From assembly GCF_000025725.1 (NCBI RefSeq), contig NC_013943.1:2728001-2792000 (forward strand): 64,000 nt of DNA. The letters are read 5' to 3'. Positions 22,998-32,181 of the stretch are shown one piece after another. Within the stretch, counting starts at the first letter, position 1, and each line of letters starts with the position of its first letter. Under the pieces are notes generated by a model that was not told where the DNA came from, did no database searches, and saw only the letters and a program-made list of their open reading frames with translations. The position numbers and the translations under genes were made by a program. The stretch is from Denitrovibrio acetiphilus DSM 12809 (lineage in GTDB: Bacteria; Chrysiogenota; Deferribacteres; Deferribacterales; Geovibrionaceae).

Positions 22998-24308
22998 GTG
23001 AATGCATTAGCAAAAGAGCTTAATGAGATTATTGCAAAAGCCAACCCTGCTGTTCTGGATATGCTCTCAGAACTTGGCAAGAACCTTTTTATGCCAAAAG
23101 GTATAATAACACAATCTGCGGAAGCTAAAGAAAAAGCTCATAAATATAATGTCACGATAGGTATCGCTACTGATAAGTCAGGCCCGATGTTCCTAGACAG
23201 CGTATATCAGTGCTTCACCGACATGAAACCTGCGGATATTTTCCCTTATGCACCGTCATCAGGTAAACCTGAGCTCCGCAAAAAATGGCTGGAAAAGATC
23301 AAACACGACACACCGTCACTCTCAGCCGGAACCTCACTCCCTATAGTTACAAACGCACTCACACACGGGCTTAAAGTTGTGAGCGATGTTTTTATGGACA
23401 AAGGGGATACACTTGTACTCCCTTCTATGTTCTGGGGCAATTACAGACTCACTTTCGCCACTATGGGCGGAGCTGAGATCGCAACATATAACACTTTTAA
23501 CGAAAAAGGCGGATTCGATGTTGAAGCCCTCCTTGAAAAATGCCGTGAATCTGCACAGATCAACGGTAAAATAGTAGTCATTCTTAACTTTCCCAACAAC
23601 CCTTCCGGATACGCCCCTACGACAGTGGAAGCAAAAGCAATCGCTGACGGGCTTATTGAAATTGCAAACAGCGGAACAAAAGTTGTGGCAGTAACAGACG
23701 ATGCATACTTTGGTCTTTTTTACGAAGATGATGTCTATACAGAATCACTTTTCGGTCTGCTCGCAGGCAAAAGCGACAATCTCCTCGCTGTTAAGCTTGA
23801 CGGTTCCACAAAAGAACATTTCGTGTGGGGGCTCCGTGTCGGATTCATCACACTGGGATATACAAACAGCTCAGACCAGTCTGCTATGATGACAGCTCTG
23901 GAAAAGAAGATAACAGGACTCATCAGAGGCACAATCTCTAACTGTCCTCACTCCTCGCAGTCCATAATGCTCCGAGCTCTTAACAACACAGAGTTTGACG
24001 CAGAGCGTGCTGGTAAAGTAGCTATAATGAAAGGACGTGCTGTCAGCTTTAAAAGAGTTCTGGCTGAAAACGACTTCACCGATCAGTTCACTGCATACCC
24101 TTTTAACTCAGGCTACTTCATGTGCCTTAAGCTTAAAAAGGTTGATGCTGAGGAACTCCGTGTTTATCTTCTCGACCAATATGGTGTGGGAACTATCTCT
24201 GTAAACAAAACAGACCTCAGACTCGCCTTCTCATGTCTGGACGAAGCGGACTCTGAAGACCTGTTTAAAATTATCTACAAAGCTTGTGGCGAACTAAGCA
24301 GTAAATAA
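22998..24308 (+). CDS. PLP-dependent class I/II aminotransferase
   Basis: 436 residues, GTG start at 22998 behind GGAGGTG. It belongs to fold type I aminotransferases: YAPSSGKPELRKKW (N-terminal), NFPNNPSGYAPT (cofactor contact), VTDDAYFGLFY (the Asp and Tyr that hold the ring) and DGSTKEHFVWGLRVGFI (the Schiff-base Lys and the phosphate Arg). It transfers amino groups between amino acids and 2-oxo acids; an aspartate or aromatic substrate is likely but not provable here. A strong terminator follows at 24328-24359, so it is a single-gene unit. Confidence 0.85.
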   Translation: MNALAKELNEIIAKANPAVLDMLSELGKNLFMPKGIITQSAEAKEKAHKYNVTIGIATDKSGPMFLDSVYQCFTDMKPADIFPYAPSSGKPELRKKWLEKIKHDTPSLSAGTSLPIVTNALTHGLKVVSDVFMDKGDTLVLPSMFWGNYRLTFATMGGAEIATYNTFNEKGGFDVEALLEKCRESAQINGKIVVILNFPNNPSGYAPTTVEAKAIADGLIEIANSGTKVVAVTDDAYFGLFYEDDVYTESLFGLLAGKSDNLLAVKLDGSTKEHFVWGLRVGFITLGYTNSSDQSAMMTALEKKITGLIRGTISNCPHSSQSIMLRALNNTEFDAERAGKVAIMKGRAVSFKRVLAENDFTDQFTAYPFNSGYFMCLKLKKVDAEELRVYLLDQYGVGTISVNKTDLRLAFSCLDEADSEDLFKIIYKACGELSSK

Positions 24309-24327
24309 ATATTTGAAAAACTCTGAG

Positions 24328-24359
24328 AAGGGCGTACTTTAAAGGTGCGCCCTTTTTTT
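24328..24359 (+). terminator. Strong terminator after the aminotransferase gene
   Basis: An 11-bp stem (AAGGGCGTACT with GGTGCGCCCTT, two wobble pairs) with a 5-nt loop, then seven T. It separates this gene from selD. Confidence 0.9.
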
Positions 24360-24391
24360 ATAACCGCGCACTCAAAAAAACTAAGGAGACA

Positions 24392-25429
24392 ATGTTGAAA
24401 GTCAACAGACCGCTGACCTCATACGCAAAAGCCGCAGGCTGAGCAGCAAAGATGGGTCCGGCGGACTTAGCAGACACACTTAACGGGCTAAAACTGTTTC
24501 GTCCTGACCAGCTCCTTGTGGGGTTTGAGACAGGAGACGATGCGGGTGTGTTCGACATGGGCAATGGACTCTACCTTGTTCAGACAGTCGACTTCATCAC
24601 CCCTGTCGTGGACGATGCATATGACTTTGGCCGTATCTCTGCGCTCAATTCCATGAGTGATGTTTACGCTATGGGGGGAACCCCTGTCACAGCGCTTAGT
24701 GTGTTGCTTTACAACTGCTCCATTGGCGGTGAAATTATCAAAACCATGCTTCAGGGGGCTGCCGATGAATTTGCAAAAGCAGGATGTGCACTCGCCGGAG
24801 GGCATACCGTTTACGACCCGGAGATAAAATTAGGTTTTTCCATCACCGGAAAGATAACAAACGGGAAAATATATAAAAATGTAGGACTTAGAGAAGGGGA
24901 TATCCTTATATATACAAAGCCATTAGGTATAGGATTAATCTCAACCGCACTGAAGGCGCAGATGGCGTCACCGGAGGACATCAAAGCTGTCACCGACACG
25001 ATGCTTATGAGTAACGCAGCAGCTTCTGAGATAATGAAAAAATATGATGTTTCAGCCTGTACAGACGTGACGGGCTTCAGCCTTGCCGGACACTCTTACG
25101 AAATGGCGTCAGGCTCCGGCGTAACAATAGAGATCGACTCCAGAGCAACATACACTATTGAAGGTGCATTCAGGTATGCCAAGGATTTCATTATTCCCGC
25201 CGGTGCATATTCAAACATGGAATTTCTGAAAGGAAGATGTGAATTCGAAACAAAACCGGATAATGCCCATATGGTCTTCTTTGACCCGCAGACATCGGGC
25301 GGACTCCTTATAGGTGTATCTGAGACCGACAGCAATAAACTTCTGGGAGAACTGCTCGAAAACGGCATCCCGGCTCAACAGATAGCATATGCCACAGCTA
25401 AAAAAGAGAACAGCGTCATAATCAGATAA
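24392..25429 (+). CDS. selD: Selenophosphate synthetase, itself a selenoprotein (UGA at codon 17)
   Basis: ATG 24392 follows AGGAGAC. The frame has an in-frame TGA at 24440-24442 (codon 17) and then continues to 25429. The product starts LTSYAKAAG-Sec-AAKMGPADLA, matching the SelD active-site loop, where the residue is Cys or Sec, followed by Lys (AAK). Other motifs: FETGDDAGVF, VDFITPVVDD, LAGGHTVYDPE, and the SGGLL near the end. It makes selenophosphate from selenide and ATP for Sec-tRNA. A caller starting at ATG 24452 would lose the catalytic loop. The organism must therefore decode UGA as Sec (selA/selB/selC elsewhere). Confidence 0.95.
24440..24469 (+). promoter_or_regulatory. Sec UGA codon with bacterial SECIS-like hairpin
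   Basis: The UGA is followed 10 nt later by a 7-bp stem, TGGGTCC (24453-24459) with GGACTTA (24463-24469), closed by the loop GGC. Position and size fit bacterial SECIS elements, which lie just downstream of UGA inside the coding region. The pairing includes two G-U pairs, so the exact fold is tentative. Confidence 0.6.
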
Positions 25430-25477
25430 ATAAAATCCACCAGTTACTGCATTTGTAACAATAACAAACCTGACAGT

Positions 25478-27313
25478 TTAGAATAATCCTTCCAGCGGAC
25501 CGCCTTTTGCAGCCATATCCATAACCTTTCTCTCGACAGCAGCATCCAGCTCCAGCGCAGGGGCGTGGAAAGGCTTCATCCGTGCATCTATAACAAGCGC
25601 ACCTTCACACCCGAAATGCTTGCAGTCCACATAGGAACCGATACCGTAGATATCTGTTGCGGGGTTGGAGCGAGTGAATGTAACCCATAGGAAGTTGTCA
25701 ATACTGGCTGAGGCAAATTCCCCATCATCAACGATTACAATAAGCGGGAACTCATTAATAGGACGGTCAAGCTCAATACTTTCGCAAAAGTTCTGAATTA
25801 CCTTATCAGCTTTCCCCCGTTCGCTATAGCATTTAGGTCCTTCGATAACTAAAACACCATCCATCACAGCAGCGGGTTTAGAAAACCCTGTAGGCAGAAT
25901 AACATTCTCCGGCACATCGCAGTGCAGCTTGCGGACTTTATCTCCGGCGGCAGCTATCACAACTTTTGATCCTTTATTCAGCCCATGCCCTGTGTAATCA
26001 AGCGTGTCGATAGTAACAGATGTCTGAAAGTGCAGATCACGCCTCCAGTCAACACGCTCCAGCATGTGTCTCAGGAACTTTTCGGGGCGGTGTATATCAA
26101 GGGACTGGTCGTCATAATGATTCGCAATAAACAGATATTTAGCAAGAGACAACTGCCCCTGCCCGAGCACAGCGTTAGCCTGAGTGAGAATTTCCTTCGG
26201 TTCCGTCAGTTTCTCATAAGGAGTATATCTTTCGCTGCCTATAGCAAGCAGAAGCGGATGCACCCCCGCAGCATCAACAGCATGCACAGCTTTTATCCCC
26301 GGAAGAACAGCAGGGATAAGATCTCCTGTCAGCTCATGTATAAATTCACCGAAACTCGTATCTTCCTGCGGAGGTCTCCCCACAGAAGTAAATGGGAAGA
26401 CGGCATCATTCCTGTGCCAGACTTTATCAACCTTCATCACAGGGAAATCATGCTGAAGGCTGTAGTAGCCTACATGATCACCAAAAGGTCCTTCCGGCTT
26501 GACCGCTTTCGGGTCTATGGTTCCGGATATGACAAAATCACTTTCTGCAGGCATGGGAAGCATATTGCTGTGTTTCACAAAAGGTATCCGGTGTCCGCCG
26601 AGAACTCCTGCAAAAGAAACCTCAGGCATCCCTTCCGGCAGAGGCATCACCGCCGCCAGCGTCAGAGACGGTGCACCGCCTATAAAAACGTTAACACGGA
26701 GCTTTTCCCCAGACTGTTCTGCCTGTGTATGGTGAATGCCTATCCCTCTGTGTATCTGATAGTGCAGACCGCATTCATCCGGCAGATAATCATTGCCGGA
26801 TATCTGAACACGATACATCCCCAGATTGCTGTTTTTATAGCCGCCTTCAAGGGACTCTGTATAAACAAGGGGGAGCGTTATAAACCCACCCCCATCCATT
26901 GACCAGCTCAAAAACTGCGGCAGATCGGAAAGTGCACATGTATTTTCTGTAACAGCACCTGTTGAGACAGTTTTAGGCAGAAGATTATATGCTCCTTTCG
27001 GGAGCCTGAAAAGTGATGACGGTTTTTTTAAAAGTTCTTTGGGGTTAAGTTTGGCTTTGACAAGTGTTTCGATAACAGGCAGAGCATCACGGAATATAAA
27101 CCTTGTACGCTCCATTGTGCCGAATATGTTCCCTGCCATAGGGAACTTTGTACCTTTCACGTTGGTAAAAAGAAGCGCAGGCCCACCATTGCGATAGACA
27201 AGACGCTGGATAAGCCCAACCTCAAGATAAGGGTCGACCTCTGTAGATATCCTTTTAAGCTGTCCGTGTTTTTCAAGATCATCAAGACATGAACGAAGGT
27301 TTCTGTATCCCAT
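25478..27313 (-). CDS. UbiD-family prenylated-FMN decarboxylase (menaquinone pathway likely)
   Basis: A 611-residue UbiD-type enzyme with the family signatures DLPQFLSWSMDGGGFIT, the cofactor region SGNDYLPDECGLHYQIHRGIGIHH, and PEGPFGDHVGYYS with the catalytic acidic residue. It needs prenylated FMN from UbiX. In anaerobes using the futalosine route, such a protein removes a carboxyl group from a menaquinone precursor; quinone is required by the respiratory enzymes in this window. Other UbiD-type aromatic decarboxylases are possible. Full length; start ATG 27313. Confidence 0.85.
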   Translation of the reverse strand: MGYRNLRSCLDDLEKHGQLKRISTEVDPYLEVGLIQRLVYRNGGPALLFTNVKGTKFPMAGNIFGTMERTRFIFRDALPVIETLVKAKLNPKELLKKPSSLFRLPKGAYNLLPKTVSTGAVTENTCALSDLPQFLSWSMDGGGFITLPLVYTESLEGGYKNSNLGMYRVQISGNDYLPDECGLHYQIHRGIGIHHTQAEQSGEKLRVNVFIGGAPSLTLAAVMPLPEGMPEVSFAGVLGGHRIPFVKHSNMLPMPAESDFVISGTIDPKAVKPEGPFGDHVGYYSLQHDFPVMKVDKVWHRNDAVFPFTSVGRPPQEDTSFGEFIHELTGDLIPAVLPGIKAVHAVDAAGVHPLLLAIGSERYTPYEKLTEPKEILTQANAVLGQGQLSLAKYLFIANHYDDQSLDIHRPEKFLRHMLERVDWRRDLHFQTSVTIDTLDYTGHGLNKGSKVVIAAAGDKVRKLHCDVPENVILPTGFSKPAAVMDGVLVIEGPKCYSERGKADKVIQNFCESIELDRPINEFPLIVIVDDGEFASASIDNFLWVTFTRSNPATDIYGIGSYVDCKHFGCEGALVIDARMKPFHAPALELDAAVERKVMDMAAKGGPLEGLF

Positions 27314-27366
27314 AACTACACCGCAAAAGTTTTTTCCAGAATACCAGAAAGAGAGTTACGCTTCTA

Positions 27367-27909
27367 TCAGAAAATAAACTTAAGCCCTATAACAGCCAGC
27401 ACAGCAGAACCGGCATATTCGGCATAATGCCCGATATACTTACTGCTGGAGCGTCCCATATGCACCCCGCCGAAAGCAAAACACATGCAGACAACACCGA
27501 TGATGCAGGATGCGGAGACTATACCGCCGTCCCATAAAGCAAGCGATATCCCTGCACCGAGTGCATCCATGCTTGTAGCCAGCGAAAGCATAATGATTGA
27601 CAGCCCGACAGTAGGGTCAGAAAGATAAACTCTGCACTCTTTATGCTGAAGTCCTTCACGGAGCATGTTAAACGCCACAAAGAAGAGGATAAAAGCAGCA
27701 AGATACTTGAGATTGTCAGTATAGCCCAGCAGAACACGCCCGGCAACTGCACCAAGGACAGGCATAAGAAACTGAAAAAAACCAAACGAACCGCCAAGCC
27801 TCAGATAATGCTTCGGCTGATGATACTTTACCCCTATGCACACCGACACACAAAATGCGTCAATGCTCATCGCAACAGCGATCCCCAGAATATCAATAAA
27901 ACTAATCAT
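27367..27909 (-). CDS. mntP: MntP-like manganese efflux pump
   Basis: About 180 residues with six predicted membrane helices. The family hallmark aspartates are visible in AMSIDAFCVSVCIGV and LATSMDALGAGISLAL, the two repeated halves of the protein. Such pumps export Mn(II) across the inner membrane. I prefer ATG 27909 (MISFIDILG) to an upstream TTG (27945), though the Shine-Dalgarno site is weak. It lies 54 bp upstream of ubiD on the same strand and may share its messenger. E. coli mntP has a yybP-ykoY riboswitch; I saw no such structure here. Confidence 0.85.
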   Translation of the reverse strand: MISFIDILGIAVAMSIDAFCVSVCIGVKYHQPKHYLRLGGSFGFFQFLMPVLGAVAGRVLLGYTDNLKYLAAFILFFVAFNMLREGLQHKECRVYLSDPTVGLSIIMLSLATSMDALGAGISLALWDGGIVSASCIIGVVCMCFAFGGVHMGRSSSKYIGHYAEYAGSAVLAVIGLKFIF

Positions 27910-28079
27910 AGCAATTCTAATAACCTTCTTAACGTCTTTTTGCAACTAATTTCTGAACGCCAGTGCGATATATACCGGATAGCTGAACAGGTGCCACATC
28001 GCTTATTCATGAGTTTAAAGTTATCATTTATCAGGAAAGCTACTCCTGCTTAAGCATTTTCTTAACGTGAAGCCAATAC

Positions 28080-29843
28080 TCAGAATGACCTAAAAGTTAT
28101 AACAACCTGCACCCCTCCCCGCGTGTTGCTGATGTCGATACTCCCGTTCATCTGCTCTTCCATAATATTTTTCGCTATATATAACCCCAGCCCCATACCT
28201 ATGGAAGCGTTCTTAGTTGAAAAGTAGGGATCATAAATTCTGTCAATAATAGCACCGTCAATACCGCCGCCATTATCTCGGATTACAATTCTAAAGGTAT
28301 CTCCCACCTTTGAAAGCTGGAGCCATATCTCCCCCTTCGCTGTCAAACCTCTGAACATACTCTGCTCAACAGCCTCTCTTGAATTCTGCAGACAGTTCAG
28401 CACGACCTGCTTCAGCATATCAGGATAGATTTTCGCTTTATATACCACACGCTCCGATTCATAATTATGTTCAGGTGAATCACCGTCTATGGTGAAACGG
28501 AAACTAATCCCTTTTGCGTCATACTGAACCCTCACGATACTGTATATGCTGTATAAAACTCCACCCACATTCGTATCGGTGAGTTCTTTTGTCTCCGCAA
28601 AGAAATTACGAAAATCATCTATTGTTGTCGAAAGAGCTGTGAGACTCTTCATCGATGTTTCTACTGTCTGCTGAAGGTACTCTTCATCCAGATGCCCACA
28701 CATAAAGGATTCCTCCAGATCCTGAATACACAAACCAATGGAATTAAGAGGCTGACGCCACTGGTGAGCTATGGCATTTAGTGTTTCGTTCATGCTGTAA
28801 AAACGAGCCTGCTGCATCATAACACTTTCCTGCTGTATACGTTTCTCCATTTCTACGTGAACAAGTTTTTCAAGCTCTTCATTCCTTCTGGCGAGACTGT
28901 AGTCCTTGATAACCATATAAGATAACATGATCACACCGATAATAAGCAACCCGACAACAAACATCATCTTCTGATAAAATGCAAAAAGTTCGTCATTAAT
29001 CTCTTCGACGGGGGTTGAAACAGCTATTGACCATAAATTATTCTCTATATTAACAGGCACATAAACAGCATATTTCTTTACCGGCTCAACTTTGACATCT
29101 TTTATCATATCGAATGTATAAGTTGTTATGCCCGACTCACCGCGCATCATAGCTGCAGCCATATCTCTCAGTTCCGTGAAACCTTCTGTCGTTGTCATAA
29201 TATTAGAACCGGTATGCCCCGGGACAGGCACATAAAGTTCTGTGCCGTCTCTGCTGATCATCCATGCATACCCCTTGTCATTAATTTTGATTTTATCCAG
29301 AAAGTTTTTTGCTATATATTTAAAGTCGATGAGGAAAGCAATTACTCCAATAAACTCTTCACCGTCATATATCGGCTCCGACATGGCAACGCACTGATAA
29401 CCCTGAACTGAAATGAAAACGTCACTGATGCTTGACTTATGATCACTAAGGATTTTACTGACATGACTCTGATATGAAATATTTTCCCCGACAACCAGCT
29501 CCGGATTAGGATAAGAATGTAGTATCACCCCTTTACTGTTGTAAATAGTGATCGCCTTTATGTGCTCATGACCTGCTTCGTATTCCCACTGAGCAGCCTC
29601 AGCCTCTGCCTCCTCCTGATCGAGATGAATAGAATATGGATGGAGAGCAAAATGCTGAAGCAGCCTGCGTTGCTCTCTGAAAAAGTTTTCTATCCCTAAA
29701 GCAGCCTGTCTCGCAATAAGCATCTGTCTTTCGTTGAGCTTTTCAACTGCATTACTTTTCAGCTCCACATACGGGAAATAAAACATCAGAAGAGACGTCA
29801 GTACTACCATTAAAAAAATAACACTGCGGAGACCTGCCTTCAT
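28080..29843 (-). CDS. Cache-domain sensor histidine kinase (orphan)
   Basis: 587 residues: N-terminal span (about 5-25), a periplasmic dCache-type ligand domain (about 40-275, with IYNSKGVILHSYPN and GYAWMISRDGTELY), a second span (about 292-312), a coiled coil, then the H box with His360 (IAHQWRQPLNSIG). The HATPase has NCLQNSREAVEQ, DNGGGIDG and GMGLGLYIAKNIM. The HQWRQPL type of H box is common in kinases of Campylobacterota and Deferribacterota. No response regulator is next to it. The ligand may be a small organic acid or amino acid. Confidence 0.88.
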   Translation of the reverse strand: MKAGLRSVIFLMVVLTSLLMFYFPYVELKSNAVEKLNERQMLIARQAALGIENFFREQRRLLQHFALHPYSIHLDQEEAEAEAAQWEYEAGHEHIKAITIYNSKGVILHSYPNPELVVGENISYQSHVSKILSDHKSSISDVFISVQGYQCVAMSEPIYDGEEFIGVIAFLIDFKYIAKNFLDKIKINDKGYAWMISRDGTELYVPVPGHTGSNIMTTTEGFTELRDMAAAMMRGESGITTYTFDMIKDVKVEPVKKYAVYVPVNIENNLWSIAVSTPVEEINDELFAFYQKMMFVVGLLIIGVIMLSYMVIKDYSLARRNEELEKLVHVEMEKRIQQESVMMQQARFYSMNETLNAIAHQWRQPLNSIGLCIQDLEESFMCGHLDEEYLQQTVETSMKSLTALSTTIDDFRNFFAETKELTDTNVGGVLYSIYSIVRVQYDAKGISFRFTIDGDSPEHNYESERVVYKAKIYPDMLKQVVLNCLQNSREAVEQSMFRGLTAKGEIWLQLSKVGDTFRIVIRDNGGGIDGAIIDRIYDPYFSTKNASIGMGLGLYIAKNIMEEQMNGSIDISNTRGGVQVVITFRSF

Positions 29844-30033
29844 CGCCCACCTAAATTAACGGTTATTTATATTATTTTATCAGTAAATTATTTTTTTTAC
29901 ATCTGAAAAGCACTGATATCGCAACTATCAGCTCAAAAAAAATAAACTTCCGGTAATGAATCTGAAGTTTTTTATAGAAATCATTTTAAAACTCAGGTCA
30001 TAGAACTTTAAAAAATGTGTTAATTCGCCATTT

Positions 30034-30062
30034 TTGACAATTTTATACACTTTTCTTATTAT
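30034..30062 (+). promoter_or_regulatory. Sigma-70 promoter of the polyamine operon
   Basis: TTGACA (30034-30039), exactly 17 bp, TATTAT (30057-30062). It predicts a transcript start near 30069 and a leader of about 150-175 nt before speA. A palindrome AATATC-N6-GATATT (30172-30189) lies in that leader and could be an operator. The gap 29844-30216 otherwise shows only A/T-rich DNA. Confidence 0.7.
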
Positions 30063-30216
30063 ACCTAAGATATTGTCTATTAGGGATTTTTATATGATAT
30101 TGTAAACTTATCTATTGACTTTATCACAGAAAATACTTAAATACTTCTGGTTTTGTTTAATATGAGACGAAAATATCAAATGAGATATTCCTTAATAAAT
30201 ATGATAGAATCATCCT

Positions 30217-32169
30217 ATGTGTGATTTTACGGAGCTTTGTCAAATGTGGAGAGATCCCGAAAAAACAAAAAACTGGACAGTGAAAAATGCTGCGGAACAT
30301 TACGGTATAGGTAAATGGGGCGCAGATTATTTCTCTGTGAGCAAAAACGGTGACATAGTAGTCACCCCACTTGGGAAAGATAAGGGACCTCAGATAAGCC
30401 TGCACGAAATAGCAAGCGAGATAGAGGACAGAGGTCTTTCGATGCCGGTTATACTTCGTGTTGAGAATATACTCGGTTCCCAGATAAAGCTGCTCCATGA
30501 AACATTCAGAAATGTTATAAAAGAAACCGGCTACACCGGAGAATTCAAAGGCGTCTTCCCCATAAAGGTCAACCAGCAGGAACAGGTTATTGAAACCATC
30601 ACAAAATACGGCAAAAAGTACAATCACGGTCTCGAGGCAGGAAGCAAGCCTGAGCTGATCGCCGCCATATCTATGCTGGACAACAGGGATGCATATCTTA
30701 TATGTAATGGCTATAAAGACGAGGAATTCATTGATCTCGGTCTTCATGCGGTAAAGATGGGCTTTAACTGTTATTTCGTTGTTGAGGTTCCGGGGGAAAT
30801 AAATGTCATCCTCGAAAGAGCCAAAAAGATGGGTGTCAAACCTCTTCTGGGACTACGCACAAAGCTCACAACACAGGCAGAAGGTCAGTGGTCTGAATCC
30901 GGCGGTGACAACAGTGTTTTCGGGCTGACCATAAGCCAGATGATCGATGTAATAGACAAGCTGAAAGAAGAGAACATGCTCGACTGCCTTCATCTGCTTC
31001 ACTACCACATAGGTTCTCAGATAGCTAACATCCGTGACATTCGTGCCGGAGCAATGGAAGCCTGCCGTGTTTATGAGGAGATGGTGAAAGAGGGTGCAAA
31101 CATGAAGATCATAGACTTCGGCGGCGGTCTTGCTGTGGACTATGACGGCTCTAACACTAACTATCACTCCAGCCGTAACTATTCCACAGAGGAATACTGC
31201 TACGACATCGTAGAGTCTATAATAACAGTGCTGGACAAAAACAACATACCCCACCCGACCATAATAACCGAATCAGGGCGTGCCACGGTTGCTTACTATT
31301 CTGTGCTGCTGTTTAACATACTGGATGTATCATCCTTTACCCCGCATCCACTGCCGGAAAAACTGCCGGAAACAACAAACGACCTGCTTGAAAACCTTAT
31401 GGCAACCTACGACATGGTAGCCCCAAAGACAATACAGGAGTGCTGTAACGACGTACTCTTTTACCGCAACCAGTCCAGACAGCTCTTTAAGCACGGACAG
31501 ATATCCCTGCGTGAAAAGGCGCTTGCTGAAAATATCGTCCGACATATCCTTATAAAAATATCTAAGCTGGCAACGACACTTAAGCATGTGCCAAAGGATG
31601 TCCACTACATCGACAAGCTTCTTTTCGATATATATTACGGAAACTTCAGCCTGTTTCAGTCTTTACCGGACGTATGGGCTATAAACCAGATTTTCCCTGT
31701 GGTTCCGATACACAGGCTGAACGAGGCTCCCACACAGCCCGCTATCATATCAGACATAACATGCGACTGTGACGGCAAGATTGACAACTTCCCAGACATT
31801 GAACATGACAAAAGCCTTCTTATGCTCCACGAGCTGAAAGAGGACGAGGAATATTACCTCGGAGTATTTCTGGTGGGGGCATATCAGGAAACCCTCGGAG
31901 ACCTCCATAACCTCTTTGGCGACACACATGTTGTGTCCGTATATGTTAACGACGACGGGACATATCAGGTGTCTCAGGAGCTCGAAGGGGACAGCGTATC
32001 TGATGTTCTGTCCTATGTTGAATACGATATCAAGGCGATGAAAAACCGCCTTAAGCAACTGGCAGAAGACTCTATAACAAACGGTTTCATAACAGCGAAA
32101 GAACGTAAAAAGATCCTCGACAGTTTCGAAGAAGGGCTCAGAGGATACACATATTACGAAAAAGAGTAG
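30217..32169 (+). CDS. speA: Biosynthetic arginine decarboxylase
   Basis: 650 residues of fold type III PLP enzyme. The PLP lysine is in KGVFPIKVNQQEQVIE, the phosphate-binding glycines in IDFGGGLAVDYDG, and the C-terminal catalytic cysteine region in ITCDCDGKIDNF. It converts arginine to agmatine. The N-terminus WTVKNAAEHYGIGKWGADYF is the usual SpeA opening. ATG 30217 has no clear ribosome site; ATG 30244 has GGAG about 10 bp upstream and may be the true start. It heads a four-gene polyamine operon whose last gene, speB, uses its product. Confidence 0.95.
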   Translation: MCDFTELCQMWRDPEKTKNWTVKNAAEHYGIGKWGADYFSVSKNGDIVVTPLGKDKGPQISLHEIASEIEDRGLSMPVILRVENILGSQIKLLHETFRNVIKETGYTGEFKGVFPIKVNQQEQVIETITKYGKKYNHGLEAGSKPELIAAISMLDNRDAYLICNGYKDEEFIDLGLHAVKMGFNCYFVVEVPGEINVILERAKKMGVKPLLGLRTKLTTQAEGQWSESGGDNSVFGLTISQMIDVIDKLKEENMLDCLHLLHYHIGSQIANIRDIRAGAMEACRVYEEMVKEGANMKIIDFGGGLAVDYDGSNTNYHSSRNYSTEEYCYDIVESIITVLDKNNIPHPTIITESGRATVAYYSVLLFNILDVSSFTPHPLPEKLPETTNDLLENLMATYDMVAPKTIQECCNDVLFYRNQSRQLFKHGQISLREKALAENIVRHILIKISKLATTLKHVPKDVHYIDKLLFDIYYGNFSLFQSLPDVWAINQIFPVVPIHRLNEAPTQPAIISDITCDCDGKIDNFPDIEHDKSLLMLHELKEDEEYYLGVFLVGAYQETLGDLHNLFGDTHVVSVYVNDDGTYQVSQELEGDSVSDVLSYVEYDIKAMKNRLKQLAEDSITNGFITAKERKKILDSFEEGLRGYTYYEKE

Positions 32170-32181
32170 GAGATTTTTAAC

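Noticed and set aside
25985-26902. A 305-codon plus-strand reading frame
   Set aside because: It lies wholly opposite ubiD, has basic low-sense composition and no ribosome site; ubiD has strong family motifs.
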